Shown: piece by piece, positions 25,981 through 33,785 of the stretch
Numbering within the stretch: the first letter of the stretch is position 1
Layout of the letters: the number at the start of each line of letters is the position of its first letter
Source of the DNA: an uncultured Alphaproteobacteria bacterium
GTDB taxonomy: Bacteria; Pseudomonadota; Alphaproteobacteria; Geminicoccales; Geminicoccaceae
Reading direction: 5' to 3'
DNA: 33,785 bases
Assembly: GCA_902826935.1 (NCBI GenBank)
Contig: CADEGR010000008.1
Span: 1-33,785, forward strand
Notes under the pieces: generated by a model
The model's input: the letters and a program-made list of their open reading frames with translations, nothing else
Database searches by the model: none
Told to the model about the DNA's origin: nothing
Translations under genes and position numbers: made by a program

Positions 25981-26531
25981 TCGTCGTCCTCGATGGTCGC
26001 GGACACCCTGCGGGTGGTGAGCCTGAGCATGGCGGGATCGGTGCTGAGCAGCAGCTCGAGCCGCTCGGTGCCTTCCGGCCGGGCGTCGTCGACCGGGCGC
26101 AGATGCAGCCGCGCGACCTCGGCGCCCGCCTCGATGGTGAGCGCGCCGCGCATGGGCTCGTAGTCCTCGCCGGCCTTGGCGCTGTCATCGAGCGTCGCGA
26201 AGATCAAGACCAGCGGGCGCTCGGCCGGCGCCGAGAGCTCGACCTTGAAGACCGCCTCGGCAGCGCTCTCCTTGATCGACTGGCTGGTCGGCGTGATGGC
26301 CGCCAGCAGCGGCCCGGCTTGGCCGGCCGGCGCCTTGGCCGCCTCCTTGGGCAGGTGCAGCCCGCGGGTCTGCGGTTCGGTCGGCTGTGGTGCCGGCGGC
26401 GACTCGCGGTGGCTCAGGCGCTGCCAATCGGTCAGGCCGAGCGCCATCACCACCGCGCCCAGCACCATCAGGAGCGGACCGGCAGCGCGACGCAGATTGC
26501 CCGCAGCCCCCTCAGGCAAGCTGCGGCGCAA
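25977..26531 (-). CDS. Membrane-anchored single Calx-beta domain protein
   Basis: A 184-residue protein. Residues about 17-34 ([17 protein letters not shown]) form one helix preceded by basic residues, giving an N-in anchor with the rest in the periplasm. A Pro-rich linker (about 42-75) leads to one Calx-beta motif (about residues 85-184): [69 protein letters not shown], ending SATIEDDD. The acidic GEDYEP, EGTE and terminal DDD positions are those that bind Ca2+ in this fold. A single anchored copy is unusual; the motif is normally tandem in large surface proteins. The function is unknown. It overlaps the ynfA stop. Confidence 0.8.
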   Translation of the reverse strand: MRRSLPEGAAGNLRRAAGPLLMVLGAVVMALGLTDWQRLSHRESPPAPQPTEPQTRGLHLPKEAAKAPAGQAGPLLAAITPTSQSIKESAAEAVFKVELSAPAERPLVLIFATLDDSAKAGEDYEPMRGALTIEAGAEVARLHLRPVDDARPEGTERLELLLSTDPAMLRLTTRRVSATIEDDD

Positions 26532-26769
26532 TCGGGCTAGGGCTGCAAAAAAGCACCATTGGGCGAATTAACTCCCACCGCCTATTCAACCTCGTGACAA
26601 GTTTGCACAAGCACAATGAACCGCAACGCAAGGTAAAATCCAAGACCCGACAAATGGATGACGCTGCGCTTGCCCGCACCATAACCGGTGGCTAGGATGC
26701 CGTATCCTTGATGATGGTGCTACGCACAATTTTTTAGCGAGCGCCTCCGGGCTACGAAAGCTGGCTGCC

Positions 26770-27108
26770 ATGATTTTCGACTGGCTGGGCGAACTCCGCC
26801 TGATCGTCACTGTGACCGGTGTCCTGTTGCTGGTGACCGGGTTGATCCTGACCTTGCAGAACCGGCGCCAGCGCCGCGCCACGAGCGAGCCGCCGACGCT
26901 GGCGGTCCTCAATGGCTATCTGCGCTTGCGGCATGGTGCGCCGCCCACGGCCGATGACGGCGGGGTCCAGCTGCAGCTGCCTGATCTGCGGCGCACCGCA
27001 GCCGCCGCACGCAGCCAGGTGACCGACTTGCAGGACGCCGCTGAGGACCAGGAGTCGCAGGCGATCGGCGGCTGGCGGGCGCGGCGGCGGGTGGAGCCGG
27101 CCGCTTAG
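26770..27108 (+). CDS. Small hypothetical protein with one N-terminal membrane helix
   Basis: A 112-residue frame starting MIFDWLGELRLIVTVTGVLLLVTGLILTLQ: a short amphipathic start and one helix (about residues 10-30). A basic stop-transfer NRRQRR and a charged, Gln/Ala/Arg-rich cytoplasmic tail follow. I recognise no family. The RBS is weak (GAAAG). The upstream 240 bp are AT-richer and intergenic in character. A perfect hairpin follows the stop. The membrane topology and clean start argue for a gene; the low-complexity tail argues for caution. Confidence 0.5.
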   Translation: MIFDWLGELRLIVTVTGVLLLVTGLILTLQNRRQRRATSEPPTLAVLNGYLRLRHGAPPTADDGGVQLQLPDLRRTAAAARSQVTDLQDAAEDQESQAIGGWRARRRVEPAA

Positions 27109-27119
27109 GCTCGCCTAGT

Positions 27120-27138
27120 GCGCCAGCGCTACTGGCGC
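27120..27138. terminator. Bidirectional terminator hairpin candidate
   Basis: GCGCCAG, CGCTA loop, CTGGCGC: a perfect seven-pair stem between the convergent stops at 27108 and 27144. It has no U-tract, but the location suits a shared transcription end. Confidence 0.5.
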
Positions 27139-27143
27139 CTGTG

Positions 27144-27494
27144 TTACCGCCTGGCCCAGTGGCGGCAGACGGCCTCGGTCAGGGACTGGGCATGGGCAAG
27201 CGCCGGCGCGCCCGTGGCCGGGCCATCGTAGCTGCCCGCCCGCCGCAGGCTCTCGAAGAAGCCGGCACCCGGCAGGCGATCGCTCTGGCGGACCACCAGG
27301 ACCGCGAGCTCGGGCTCGCCGCGCGCCCGGTTGCGGGCGCAGACCAGGCCCAGATCGCGGCATAGATGGCTGACCAGATAAGGCCCCGGGCGCAGGCCGA
27401 AATAGCGCAGGACCTCGCCATAGGTGATGCTGCGGCCGGCCCGCGCCTGCTCGATCAGGAGCGCTTCCAGCGCATCGATGTCGACCAGCGGCAA
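27144..27494 (-). CDS. Hypothetical protein downstream of prpE (TTG start)
   Basis: A 116-residue protein: ALEALLIEQARAGRSITYGEVLRYFGL, SHLCRDLGLVCARNRARGEPELAVLVVRQSDRLPGAGFFESL. The ITYGEV and LxVLVV...LPGxGFF elements recur in an uncharacterised alphaproteobacterial family; I can give no function. It begins 10 bp after the prpE stop on the same strand. No ATG or GTG is in frame before the conserved part, so the start is TTG 27494 with only a weak RBS. It probably depends on readthrough or coupling from prpE. Confidence 0.6.
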   Translation of the reverse strand: MPLVDIDALEALLIEQARAGRSITYGEVLRYFGLRPGPYLVSHLCRDLGLVCARNRARGEPELAVLVVRQSDRLPGAGFFESLRRAGSYDGPATGAPALAHAQSLTEAVCRHWARR

Positions 27495-27504
27495 GGGCCA
27501 GCGC

Positions 27505-29403
27505 TCACAGCTTAGCGTAGCCCAGGCGCTGCAGCGCGGCCTTGATCTCGTCCAGGATCACCGGATCGTCGATCGTGGCCGGGATGCGGAAGGGCCGGCT
27601 GTCGGCGATGCTGCGCATGGTGCCGCGCAGGATCTTGCCGGACCGGGTCTTGGGCAGGCGCTGCACCACGGTCACCAGCTTGAAGGCGGCGACCGGGCCG
27701 ATCACCTCGCGCACCCGCTGGACCAGCTCGGCCTGCATCTGCTCCTCCGGCCGCTCGGCGCCCGATTTCAGCACGACCACGCCCAGCGGCAGCTCGCCCT
27801 TCAGCTGGTCGGCGACGCCGAACACGGCGCATTCGGCGACGTCCGGATGGCCGGCCAGGACCTCCTCCATGGCGCCGGTCGAGAGCCGGTGGCCGGCGAC
27901 GTTGATGACGTCGTCGATCCGGCTCATGATGAACAGGTAGCCGTCCTCGTCGACATAGCCGGCATCGCCGGTCAAGTAGAAGCCGTCGTAGCGGGCGAGG
28001 TAGCTGTCGTAGTAGCGCTGCTCGTTCTGCCACAGGGTCGGCAGGGTGCCAGGCGGCAGCGGCAGCTTGACCACGATATTGCCAATCGTGCCGGCCGGCT
28101 GCGGATCGCCCGCCTCGTCCAGCACCTGCACGTCGTAGCCGGGCACGGCCTTGGTTGGCGAGCCCGGCTTGACCGGCATCCGCTCGAGGCCCAGGCAATT
28201 GGCGGCGATCGCCCAGCCGGTCTCGGTCTGCCACCAGTGATCGATCACCGGCCGCTGCAGCTTGGTCTCGGCCCAGTGCAGGGTATCGGGATCGCAGCGC
28301 TCGCCGGCCAGGAACAAGGTGCGAAAGCCGCTCAGATCGTAGTTGCGGATCAGAGCGCCTTCCGGATCCTCTTTCTTGATGGCGCGAAAAGCGGTCGGTG
28401 CGGTGAACAGGCAGGCGACCTTGTGCTGCTCGATCACCCGCCAGAACGCGCCGGCATCGGGCGTGCCGACTGGCTTGCCCTCATAGACCAGGGTCGTGTT
28501 GCCGTGCAGCAGCGGGCCGTAGACGATGTAGCTGTGGCCGACCACCCAGCCGACATCGGACGCCGCCCAGAAGACCTCGCCCGGCTTGACGTCATAGATG
28601 TTCGCCATGGTCCAGTGGAGCGCTACGGCGTGGCCGCCATGGTCGCGCACCACGCCCTTGGGCTGGCCGGTCGTGCCCGAGGTGTAGAGGATGTAGAGCG
28701 GATCGGTCGCGGCGACCGGCACGCATTCAGCCAGGGGTGCGGCGGCCAGCCCCGTTTGCCAGTCGAGATCGCGGCCGGGGGTGAGCGCCGCCTCGGCCTG
28801 CGGCCGCTGCAGGATGATGCAGCTGGTGGGCTTGTGGCTGGCGAGCTCGATCGCCTGATCGAGGAGCGGTTTGTAGGGGATGACGCGGGCGCCCTCGATG
28901 CCGCAGGACGCCGACGCGATCGCCTTCGGCTTGGCGTCGTCGATCCGGGTCGCCAGCTCGTTCGCGGCGAACCCGCCGAACACGACCGAATGGATCGCTC
29001 CGATCCGGGCGCAGCCGAGCATCGCGATCACGGCTTCCGGGATCATCGGCATGTAGATGATGACCCGATCGCCCTTGCCGACGCCTTGCTGGCGCAGCAG
29101 CCCGGCGAAGCGCGCGGTCGCTTCTTGCAACGCGGCATAGGTCAGCTTGCGGATGCTCTGGGTGACCGGGCTGTCATGGATGATCGCGACCTGGTCGCCA
29201 CGGCCGGCGGCGACGTGGCGGTCGACGGCATTGTGGCAGGTGTTGAGCTCGCCGCCTGCGAACCAACGGTAGAAAGGCGGGCGCCGGTCATCCAGGACCC
29301 GATCCCAGCTTTTGTGCCAGTCGAGCGCTTCGGCGACCTCGCCCCAAAAGCCTGCGGGATCGTCGATCGAGCGCCGATAGCTCGCCTGATAGCCGCCCGC
29401 CAT
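27505..29403 (-). CDS. prpE: Propionyl-CoA synthetase-type acyl-CoA ligase
   Basis: A 632-residue AMP-forming ligase of the acetyl/propionyl-CoA synthetase group. It starts YQASYRRSIDDPAGFWGEVAEALDW, as in PrpE. The ATP/AMP motif is YTSGTTGQPKG (about residues 239-250). WAASDVGWVVGHSYIVYGPLLHG and TAPTAFRAIKKEDPEG are PrpE-type rather than Acs-type. WWQTETGW and MSRIDDVINVAGHRLSTGAMEE give the later adenylation motifs. The catalytic, acetylation-sensitive Lys is in PKTRSGKILRG (about residue 587). ATG 29403 follows AGGGGGG. It activates propionate or a similar short acid. No methylcitrate genes are adjacent. The 29403-29490 extension seen in the open frame has no support. Confidence 0.92.
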   Translation of the reverse strand: MAGGYQASYRRSIDDPAGFWGEVAEALDWHKSWDRVLDDRRPPFYRWFAGGELNTCHNAVDRHVAAGRGDQVAIIHDSPVTQSIRKLTYAALQEATARFAGLLRQQGVGKGDRVIIYMPMIPEAVIAMLGCARIGAIHSVVFGGFAANELATRIDDAKPKAIASASCGIEGARVIPYKPLLDQAIELASHKPTSCIILQRPQAEAALTPGRDLDWQTGLAAAPLAECVPVAATDPLYILYTSGTTGQPKGVVRDHGGHAVALHWTMANIYDVKPGEVFWAASDVGWVVGHSYIVYGPLLHGNTTLVYEGKPVGTPDAGAFWRVIEQHKVACLFTAPTAFRAIKKEDPEGALIRNYDLSGFRTLFLAGERCDPDTLHWAETKLQRPVIDHWWQTETGWAIAANCLGLERMPVKPGSPTKAVPGYDVQVLDEAGDPQPAGTIGNIVVKLPLPPGTLPTLWQNEQRYYDSYLARYDGFYLTGDAGYVDEDGYLFIMSRIDDVINVAGHRLSTGAMEEVLAGHPDVAECAVFGVADQLKGELPLGVVVLKSGAERPEEQMQAELVQRVREVIGPVAAFKLVTVVQRLPKTRSGKILRGTMRSIADSRPFRIPATIDDPVILDEIKAALQRLGYAKL

Positions 29404-29490
29404 GTTCTGCCCCCCTGGTTCGCGACTGTTGCCGCGACTGTGGCCGACAATACTGCGCCGCGTCGAGCGGACACAATGTCGCCGCGCCAT

Positions 29491-30300
29491 TCAGCCCGCT
29501 TCCGCCAAGGCCCGGCGCGCGGCCGCCTGCAGCAGCCGACCCGCGGCGTCGGCCGGCGACTGGTCGCGGACCCTCTGGAGGAGGCGGCGCGCGAGCGCGG
29601 CCGAGTGCTCGGGATCGACCGCCAGCAGCGAGGTGGCGCAACCATAGAGCACGTCGCCGGCCGCGGGGTCCAGCAATGCCGCCCGCCGGCACAGCGCCTG
29701 GCCGGTCTCGAGGCTGGCGCCATAGAGCTGCCGGGCGAGCGGCGCGGTGCCGCGCCGGACGATCTGCAGATGCCAGATGCCGAGCAGGCCGTTGGCCCAG
29801 GCATTGTCGGGCGCCAAGGCCAGCGCCCGGTCGAGATGCCGCCTGCCGGCGCGGCCGAGGCCCCGTTCATGGGCAGCCAGGGCGGTCAGCGCCTGGGCCT
29901 GATAGCCGAGCACGATGGCCAGCTGCAGATGGGCGTCGACATGATCGGGCGCCTGCTGCAGCGCCTGCCTGGCGTCGGCAGCGGCGGCCGCAAGCAGCTG
30001 AGGCTGCGCGTCCGGTCCGGCCCGATAGGCGGCCTGCACCAGGGTCGCGCGAGCCGCCAGCACCAGGCCATCGGCGGTGCCAAGCGCCCGCGCCAGGCTG
30101 GCGGCCGCGACCAGCTCGCCGGTTCGGTAAAGCTGCAGCGCCTCGGCATAGGTCGTGCTGGCGGCGGCCGTGATGCTGGCATGGCTCAGCCCCAGGCCGA
30201 GCAGCAGCCCCATTGCCAGGTTGGCCCAGCGCGGCCGCCGTCGATCCGCCCGACGGCACGATCGAACGGCAGCCCGAACGACCTGGGCCAGGACCTTCAC
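29491..30300 (-). CDS. Exported TPR-like repeat protein
   Basis: A protein of about 270 residues made of Ala/Leu-rich helix pairs of TPR type: TYAEALQLYRTGELVAAASLARALG, QALQQAPDHVDAHLQLAIVLGYQAQAL, RHLDRALALAPDNAWANGLLGIWHLQ and RAALLDPAAGDVLYGCATSLL. A basic stretch RRADRRRPRW followed by LAMGLLLGLGLSHASITAAAS looks like a signal peptide with a long n-region, so the repeats probably lie in the periplasm. The start is unsure: GTG 30300 (AAAGG upstream) is my choice, with TTG 30324 and ATG 30213 as alternatives. It precedes prpE on the same strand by 87 bp. Role unknown. Confidence 0.65.
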   Translation of the reverse strand: MKVLAQVVRAAVRSCRRADRRRPRWANLAMGLLLGLGLSHASITAAASTTYAEALQLYRTGELVAAASLARALGTADGLVLAARATLVQAAYRAGPDAQPQLLAAAAADARQALQQAPDHVDAHLQLAIVLGYQAQALTALAAHERGLGRAGRRHLDRALALAPDNAWANGLLGIWHLQIVRRGTAPLARQLYGASLETGQALCRRAALLDPAAGDVLYGCATSLLAVDPEHSAALARRLLQRVRDQSPADAAGRLLQAAARRALAEAG

Positions 30301-30332
30301 CAGGTCGTCACCTTTGCCGGCCAATTTGATCC

Positions 30333-30356
30333 TGGTCCATGCGATCCTGGGAGTCC
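30333..30356 (+). repeat. Third copy of the 24-bp REP-like sequence
   Basis: TGGTCCATGCGATCCTGGGA followed by GTCC, identical to the 7611-7634 copy and one base from the 7556-7579 copy. Here it is single, just beyond the start of the TPR-like gene, in a stretch of decayed sequence. Confidence 0.85.
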
Positions 30357-30655
30357 GTGCGCGGGCCTAACATGGTGCGGTCGGGCGGTCGGCCGCGTTG
30401 GCGGCTGGATGATCAGCCTGCGGGACGTGAGCGAGCCTCGCAAGGCGGCAGACTCATGACTTCTGCCTTGCGGTGAGCATTTTGATGGCAGCGCGGAAGG
30501 GGGGTGCCGAGGTCACGCTCGCTCGCCAATATGTCCGCCGCGCCAAAGCGGGCAGCGGCATCAAGCTTGCCAAGCCCATCGGCAGGATGTGCTTGGTCGA
30601 TACGCGAGGCTTAAAACCGCTGGCCGCCATTTGAGGAGATCACCGCTCATGGCGA
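30357..30655. other. Intergenic stretch with hairpin and a 49-codon frame
   Basis: No supported gene. A hairpin CGCAAGGC (30439-30446) / GCCTTGCG (30465-30472) is present. A basic 49-residue frame (30485-30634, MAARKGGAEVTLARQYVRRA...) has no RBS or recognised domain and may be another mobile-element scrap. Confidence 0.5.
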
Positions 30656-31090
30656 ATGACGATTGACGACCACTGGTCTGCCGATGGGGCGCGGACGTCG
30701 ATCGAGCCCTTGCTGCCGACGAACCAGCCTGGTGCCCGGCGGGTCATCAGCGGCATTGGCCACCTGCGGCAAAGCGGCTGCCGCTGGCAGGTCTGCCCTG
30801 CGCGCCCCTGGCGGCGAACGCTGTCTTGCCCGACGATCTTTCGCTCGATCGCACGGCACGAAGGCGCGCCGCTCGGCGAGCGGCCTGAAAGGGCGCAAGC
30901 GCCGGCCATCGGGCGAGAGCGAAGCGGGCGTACGATCAAGCTCCAGCGCTGACAGACGGTTGCGGCCGGCCCTTGGTGCTGGCCCTGACGCCGGCACCAT
31001 CGCCGATCGATCGATCGCGGCTCCGCTCGTCGAAGCCCTGCCGTCCAGCACCCGGCTGCTCGCCAGAAATTCCTCGCCAGCGCGGGCTAC
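30650..31090 (+). pseudogene. IS5-family transposase remnant
   Basis: Pieces of an IS5-family (IS1031-like) DDE transposase lie in order but in different frames. The N-terminal piece DHWSADGARTSIEPLLPTNQPGARRVISGIGHLRQSGCRWQVCPA matches the family's LSDxQWxRIEPLLP...RRVISGI...GCRWxDCP. KARRSASGLKG matches VKAHRSASGGKG, AIGRERSGRTIKL matches AIGRSRGGRTTKI, and then LTDGCGRPLVLALTP and IADRSIAAPLVEALPSSTRLLA follow. About 40 codons between the first two pieces are missing, several frameshifts are present, and the C-terminal DDE part is lost. It is dead. I could not identify terminal inverted repeats. Confidence 0.85.
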
Positions 31091-31198
31091 CGTCGGTCCG
31101 ATTGGTGGCGCAGCCGCGCTGACCGGCCTGGGCGTTTTGGGCTTGGCCCTGGCCAGTGCGGGCTCGTCCGTGGCGCGCCGGCCGGTCGCCAGCCGCGA

Positions 31199-32479
31199 TC
31201 ACCGGTCAGGGTTGCCGGCAACACCTTCGACCTGGGTGTCGGCGCTCGGCCGGCGGCCTTCGAGCAGCTCGCGGTAGACCGACATGGTCTTGCGGCCCAT
31301 CCGCTGGACCGTGTAGTGCCGCTCGATGAAGCGGCGGGCGCGCTGGCTGAGACGCGCCTGCGCATCCTCGGGCATGGCCAGGGCAAGCTCAAGGGCGCCG
31401 GCCAGCTCCTTGGGCGCGTCGGGCGCCACCAGCCAACCGGTCGCGGCCGGCATCACCGTCTCCGACAGGCCGCCGACGTCGGTCACGATCACCGGCCGGC
31501 CCATGGCCTGCGCCTCGATCGAGGTCCGGCCGAAGGCCTCGAGCCCGACTGAGGGCACCGCCACGACATCCGCCAGGGCATAGGCGGCCGGCATGTCGTC
31601 GCAGGCGCCGACCAGGGTCACCTGCTGCTCCAGCTTGGCCTCGATGATCGCCTTTTCGACCTGCGCGACGTAGCTCGCCTTGGGATCACGACTGCCGACG
31701 AAGATCACGGCATAGTCGCGCCGGCTCAGCTCCTGCATCGCCGACAGGAACAGCAGATGGCCCTTCACCCAGGTGATCCGGCCCGGCAGCATGACCACCT
31801 TGCGGCCCGGCGCCAGGCCCCATTGCTGACGCAGGGCCTGCACGCGCTCCGGCGTGACCGCATCGGGGCTGAAGGTGTCGAGATCGACGCCGCGCGGAAT
31901 GACCCGCAAGCGCTCGGCCGGCACGCCATAGGTCTTGGCGACATGCTCGGCGACGAAGTCAGAGATCGCGATGACGCGGTCGCCGCTGGCCATGATCGCG
32001 TTGTAGCGGCGCTTCAAGAACTGCTCGCTGCCGCTGTAGACGCCGTGGAAGGTGGTCATGAAGGGCACGCCGCAGCGGCGGGCGGCGTAATAGGCGCTCC
32101 AGGCCGGTGCCCGCGAGCGGGCGTGGACCAGGCGCACGCCGTGCTCGCGGATCAGCGCGGCCAACCGGCCGACATTGGCGCGCATCACCAGCGGGTTCTT
32201 GGAATCGACCGGCAGCTGCACGCTGAGCGCGCCGATGGCCTTCAGCTTGTCCTCGGTCGGGCCGCCAGCCGACACCACCATGGCGGACCAGCCCTTGTCG
32301 ATCAGGTAGCGGGCGACATCCAGGGTGCCGCGCTCGACTCCGCCATGGCCCAACGCCGGCAGCACCTGCAGGACGCGCGGACCCGGCGACTTCGCTTGTG
32401 GATCGGGGGCCGAGCTCGTCAGGGCCAGATCGTCCATGCTGGGCGGGGCCTCGAGGTCACTGACGACGTCGCTTGTCAT
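31199..32479 (-). CDS. GT4-family glycosyltransferase
   Basis: A 426-residue GT-B glycosyltransferase. After a variable 35-residue leader the N-domain begins RVLQVLPALGHGGVERGTLDVARYL, with VHARSRAPAWSAYYAARR. The C-domain has VVMLPGRITWVKGHLLFLSAMQEL and the GT4 EX7E motif in SVGLEAFGRTSIEAQAMGRPVIVTDVGG. It transfers a sugar from a nucleotide donor, typically in LPS or exopolysaccharide synthesis. The opening VLPALGHGGVERG is usual for core or O-chain enzymes. No other sugar-polymer genes are adjacent except the epimerase at the window end. ATG 32479 follows CCAGG. It is divergent from the hydrolase gene across 37 bp. Confidence 0.9.
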   Translation of the reverse strand: MTSDVVSDLEAPPSMDDLALTSSAPDPQAKSPGPRVLQVLPALGHGGVERGTLDVARYLIDKGWSAMVVSAGGPTEDKLKAIGALSVQLPVDSKNPLVMRANVGRLAALIREHGVRLVHARSRAPAWSAYYAARRCGVPFMTTFHGVYSGSEQFLKRRYNAIMASGDRVIAISDFVAEHVAKTYGVPAERLRVIPRGVDLDTFSPDAVTPERVQALRQQWGLAPGRKVVMLPGRITWVKGHLLFLSAMQELSRRDYAVIFVGSRDPKASYVAQVEKAIIEAKLEQQVTLVGACDDMPAAYALADVVAVPSVGLEAFGRTSIEAQAMGRPVIVTDVGGLSETVMPAATGWLVAPDAPKELAGALELALAMPEDAQARLSQRARRFIERHYTVQRMGRKTMSVYRELLEGRRPSADTQVEGVAGNPDR

Positions 32480-32516
32480 GGGGTCGACCTGGCTCCGCTC
32501 TGGCCCGGGTGCTAGC

Positions 32517-33308
32517 ATGAAATCGGCATTGCGGAAACTCGACGATCCCTTGACCAGTTGCAAGCCAGACTTCCTCGAACTCGCCAACGGCCGCCGGCTG
32601 GCCTTTCGGCACAGCCCCGGCAGGGCGCCCGGCCTCCTGTTCTGCGGCGGCTTCAGGTCCGATATGACCGGCCAGAAGGCGACCATGCTGGCCAGCTTCT
32701 GCCAGCAGCAGGGCCTCGCTTGCACCTTGTTCGACTATACCGGCCACGGCGCCTCGAGCGGCCGCTTCGAGGACGGCACGATCAGCGCTTGGGCGGCCGA
32801 TGCCGAAGCGATCGTCGACCAGATCACGCACGGGCCGCTGCTGGTGGTCGGCTCGAGCATGGGCGGCTGGATCATGCTGCTGCTGGCGCTGGCCCGGCCG
32901 ACGCGAATCCACAGCCTGGTCGGCATCGCGGCGGCGCCCGACTTCACCGAGGCACTGATCTGGCAGGGTGCTACGCCAGCCCAGCGGGCCGAGCTATTGG
33001 CGAACGGCTACTGCCTGGTGCGCTCGGCCTATGATGGCAGCCTCTATCCGATCACCCGAGCCCTGATCGAGGATGGCCGGCGCCGTTGCCTGCTGGCTGG
33101 ACCGATCGCGATCGACTGTCCGGTCCATCTGCTGCATGGCCAGCGCGATCCGGACGTGCCCTGGCAGACGTCCATGCGCCTGGCGGAGCAGCTGACCAGC
33201 AACGACGTGACCATCGAGCTGATCAAGGCGGGCGATCATCGGCTGTCGACGCCGGCTGACCTCGCCCGGCTAAGGGCGGCCATCATCCGGCTCGCCGCCG
33301 ACGCCTGA
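32517..33308 (+). CDS. Alpha/beta hydrolase (ABHD10-like)
   Basis: A 263-residue serine hydrolase. The oxyanion-hole strand is LLFCGGFRSDMTGQKA, the Y-T-G-H-G-x-S block is LFDYTGHGASSGRF, the nucleophile elbow is VGSSMGGWI (GxSxGG), the acid is in HGQRDPDVPW, and the catalytic His is in AGDHRLS. The FCGGFxSDMxGxK text is close to ABHD10/BEM46-type depalmitoylase or acyl-glucuronide esterases. Its cellular substrate is unknown. ATG 32517 is chosen by homology-like start; the RBS is weak. Its 3' end overlaps the convergent epimerase by about 39 bp. Confidence 0.9.
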   Translation: MKSALRKLDDPLTSCKPDFLELANGRRLAFRHSPGRAPGLLFCGGFRSDMTGQKATMLASFCQQQGLACTLFDYTGHGASSGRFEDGTISAWAADAEAIVDQITHGPLLVVGSSMGGWIMLLLALARPTRIHSLVGIAAAPDFTEALIWQGATPAQRAELLANGYCLVRSAYDGSLYPITRALIEDGRRRCLLAGPIAIDCPVHLLHGQRDPDVPWQTSMRLAEQLTSNDVTIELIKAGDHRLSTPADLARLRAAIIRLAADA

Positions 33309-33785
33309 GCTGGCAACCAGGGCCGCGTGCAGCGCCCGCAGGCCGTCGCGGTAGTTCGGATAGCGCAGGCGGACGCCCAGCTCCTGCTTGATCCGCGTGT
33401 TGTCGACCCGCCGATTGTCGGCATAGAAGCTGCGCGCCGCCGGCGAGAGCTCGGCCTCCTCATAGGCGACCTCGGGCGGCGGCTCGACCCCCAATAGTTC
33501 AGCGGCGAAGGTGACCACGTCCTGCGGCGGCGAGGGCTCGTCGTCCGCGACATTGTAGATCGCCCCAGGATTGGGCCGGGCGATCGAGGCGGCCAGGGCG
33601 GCCGCAATGTCGTCGACATGGATCCGGCCGAACACCTGGCCGGGCTTGATGATCCGCCGGGCGGTGCCGCGTGCGACATTGTCCAGCGCGTTGCGGCCGG
33701 GCCCGGGCCCATAGATGCCGGCCAGGCGGAAGATGTGCACCGGCAGGCCGCTCGCGAGCCAGCGGCCCTCCGCCTGGACCCGGCG
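33270..33785 (-). CDS. NAD(P)-dependent epimerase/SDR family protein, 5' end outside the window
   Basis: The C-terminal part of an extended-SDR protein of the YeeZ/epimerase kind; the gene enters from the right edge. The visible 171 residues include LPVHIFRLAGIYGPGPGRNALDN (the RLxxIYGPGR substrate motif), RIHVDDIAAALAASI and AIYNVADDEPSPPQDVVTFAAELLG. The YxxxK and Rossmann start lie beyond the window. GTG 33740 is internal, because the frame stays open to the edge. It ends inside the last codons of the hydrolase gene on the other strand. Confidence 0.88.
   Translation of the reverse strand, partial: RRVQAEGRWLASGLPVHIFRLAGIYGPGPGRNALDNVARGTARRIIKPGQVFGRIHVDDIAAALAASIARPNPGAIYNVADDEPSPPQDVVTFAAELLGVEPPPEVAYEEAELSPAARSFYADNRRVDNTRIKQELGVRLRYPNYRDGLRALHAALVASSGVGGEPDDGRP

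Noticed and set aside
27424-30459. 1011-codon open frame on the + strand
   Set aside because: It is antisense to prpE and the TPR-like gene and has no recognisable domain, only low-complexity charged and Gly-rich text.
30485-30634. 49-codon basic frame before the transposase remnant
   Set aside because: It has no RBS, no recognised domain, and lies in decayed DNA, so it is mentioned only as part of the intergenic stretch.
31005-31793. Possible extension of the YciI gene further upstream on the - strand
   Set aside because: No such extension is needed: MPYVII with GGAGAC upstream is the normal start at 11004. The coordinates given here are not used by that gene, and nothing supports a separate frame at this position beyond the transposase scraps and glycosyltransferase already listed.

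Overview
The window is very GC-rich (about 70% by eye) and densely coded. Strong G/C third-position bias makes almost every gene cast long open shadows on the other strand. The gene content points to an alphaproteobacterium, probably a Rhodospirillales-like free-living heterotroph: a liv operon ending in a DUF6867-like gene, a PrpE-type acyl-CoA ligase, a SqrR/BigR-type persulfide-sensing repressor next to a sulfide:quinone oxidoreductase, YnfA, and a DUF3047 protein. This placement is inference, because no rRNA or tRNA gene is visible.

Layout. 1-500: non-genic, with ten tandem 18-bp units. 500-5471: a 30-residue membrane peptide (-), an M20 carboxypeptidase-like gene (+), ferrochelatase hemH (+), then a lipoprotein with a DUF4384-like C-terminus and a histidine phosphatase that overlap as ATGA (-). 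5686-7482: an unusual three-domain protein (degenerate glutaminase + STAS + cyclic-nucleotide-binding). 7483-7911: a gene-free stretch with a REPIN-like inverted repeat, a hairpin and a promoter/palindrome in front of a jellyroll (LamG-like) gene. 8736-11673: dinB and a set of small genes. 11810-15948: livHMGF plus a DUF6867-like gene. 16042-19058: EndA-like nuclease, DUF3047 protein, GGCT-like protein and an EamA exporter whose upstream region carries two near-identical palindromes 30 bp apart.

19209-25531 is the most interesting block. An ArsR-family repressor has two cysteines 66 residues apart, as in SqrR/BigR. It is divergent from a four-gene operon: sulfide:quinone oxidoreductase, a DUF2892 membrane protein, an RND adaptor and an RND pump. 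An exact ATTC-N8-GAAT site, nested in a larger perfect dyad, sits on the repressor's start codon. This suggests a sulfide/persulfide-induced module that couples sulfide oxidation to efflux of an unknown substrate.

25639-33785: YnfA, a membrane-anchored single Calx-beta protein, a small membrane protein, a TTG-start gene of unknown function, prpE, a TPR-like protein, a decayed region with another REP copy and an IS5-family transposase remnant, a GT4 glycosyltransferase divergent from an alpha/beta hydrolase, and an NAD-dependent epimerase cut by the window end. No CRISPR array, prophage, intact IS, tRNA or rRNA was recognised.
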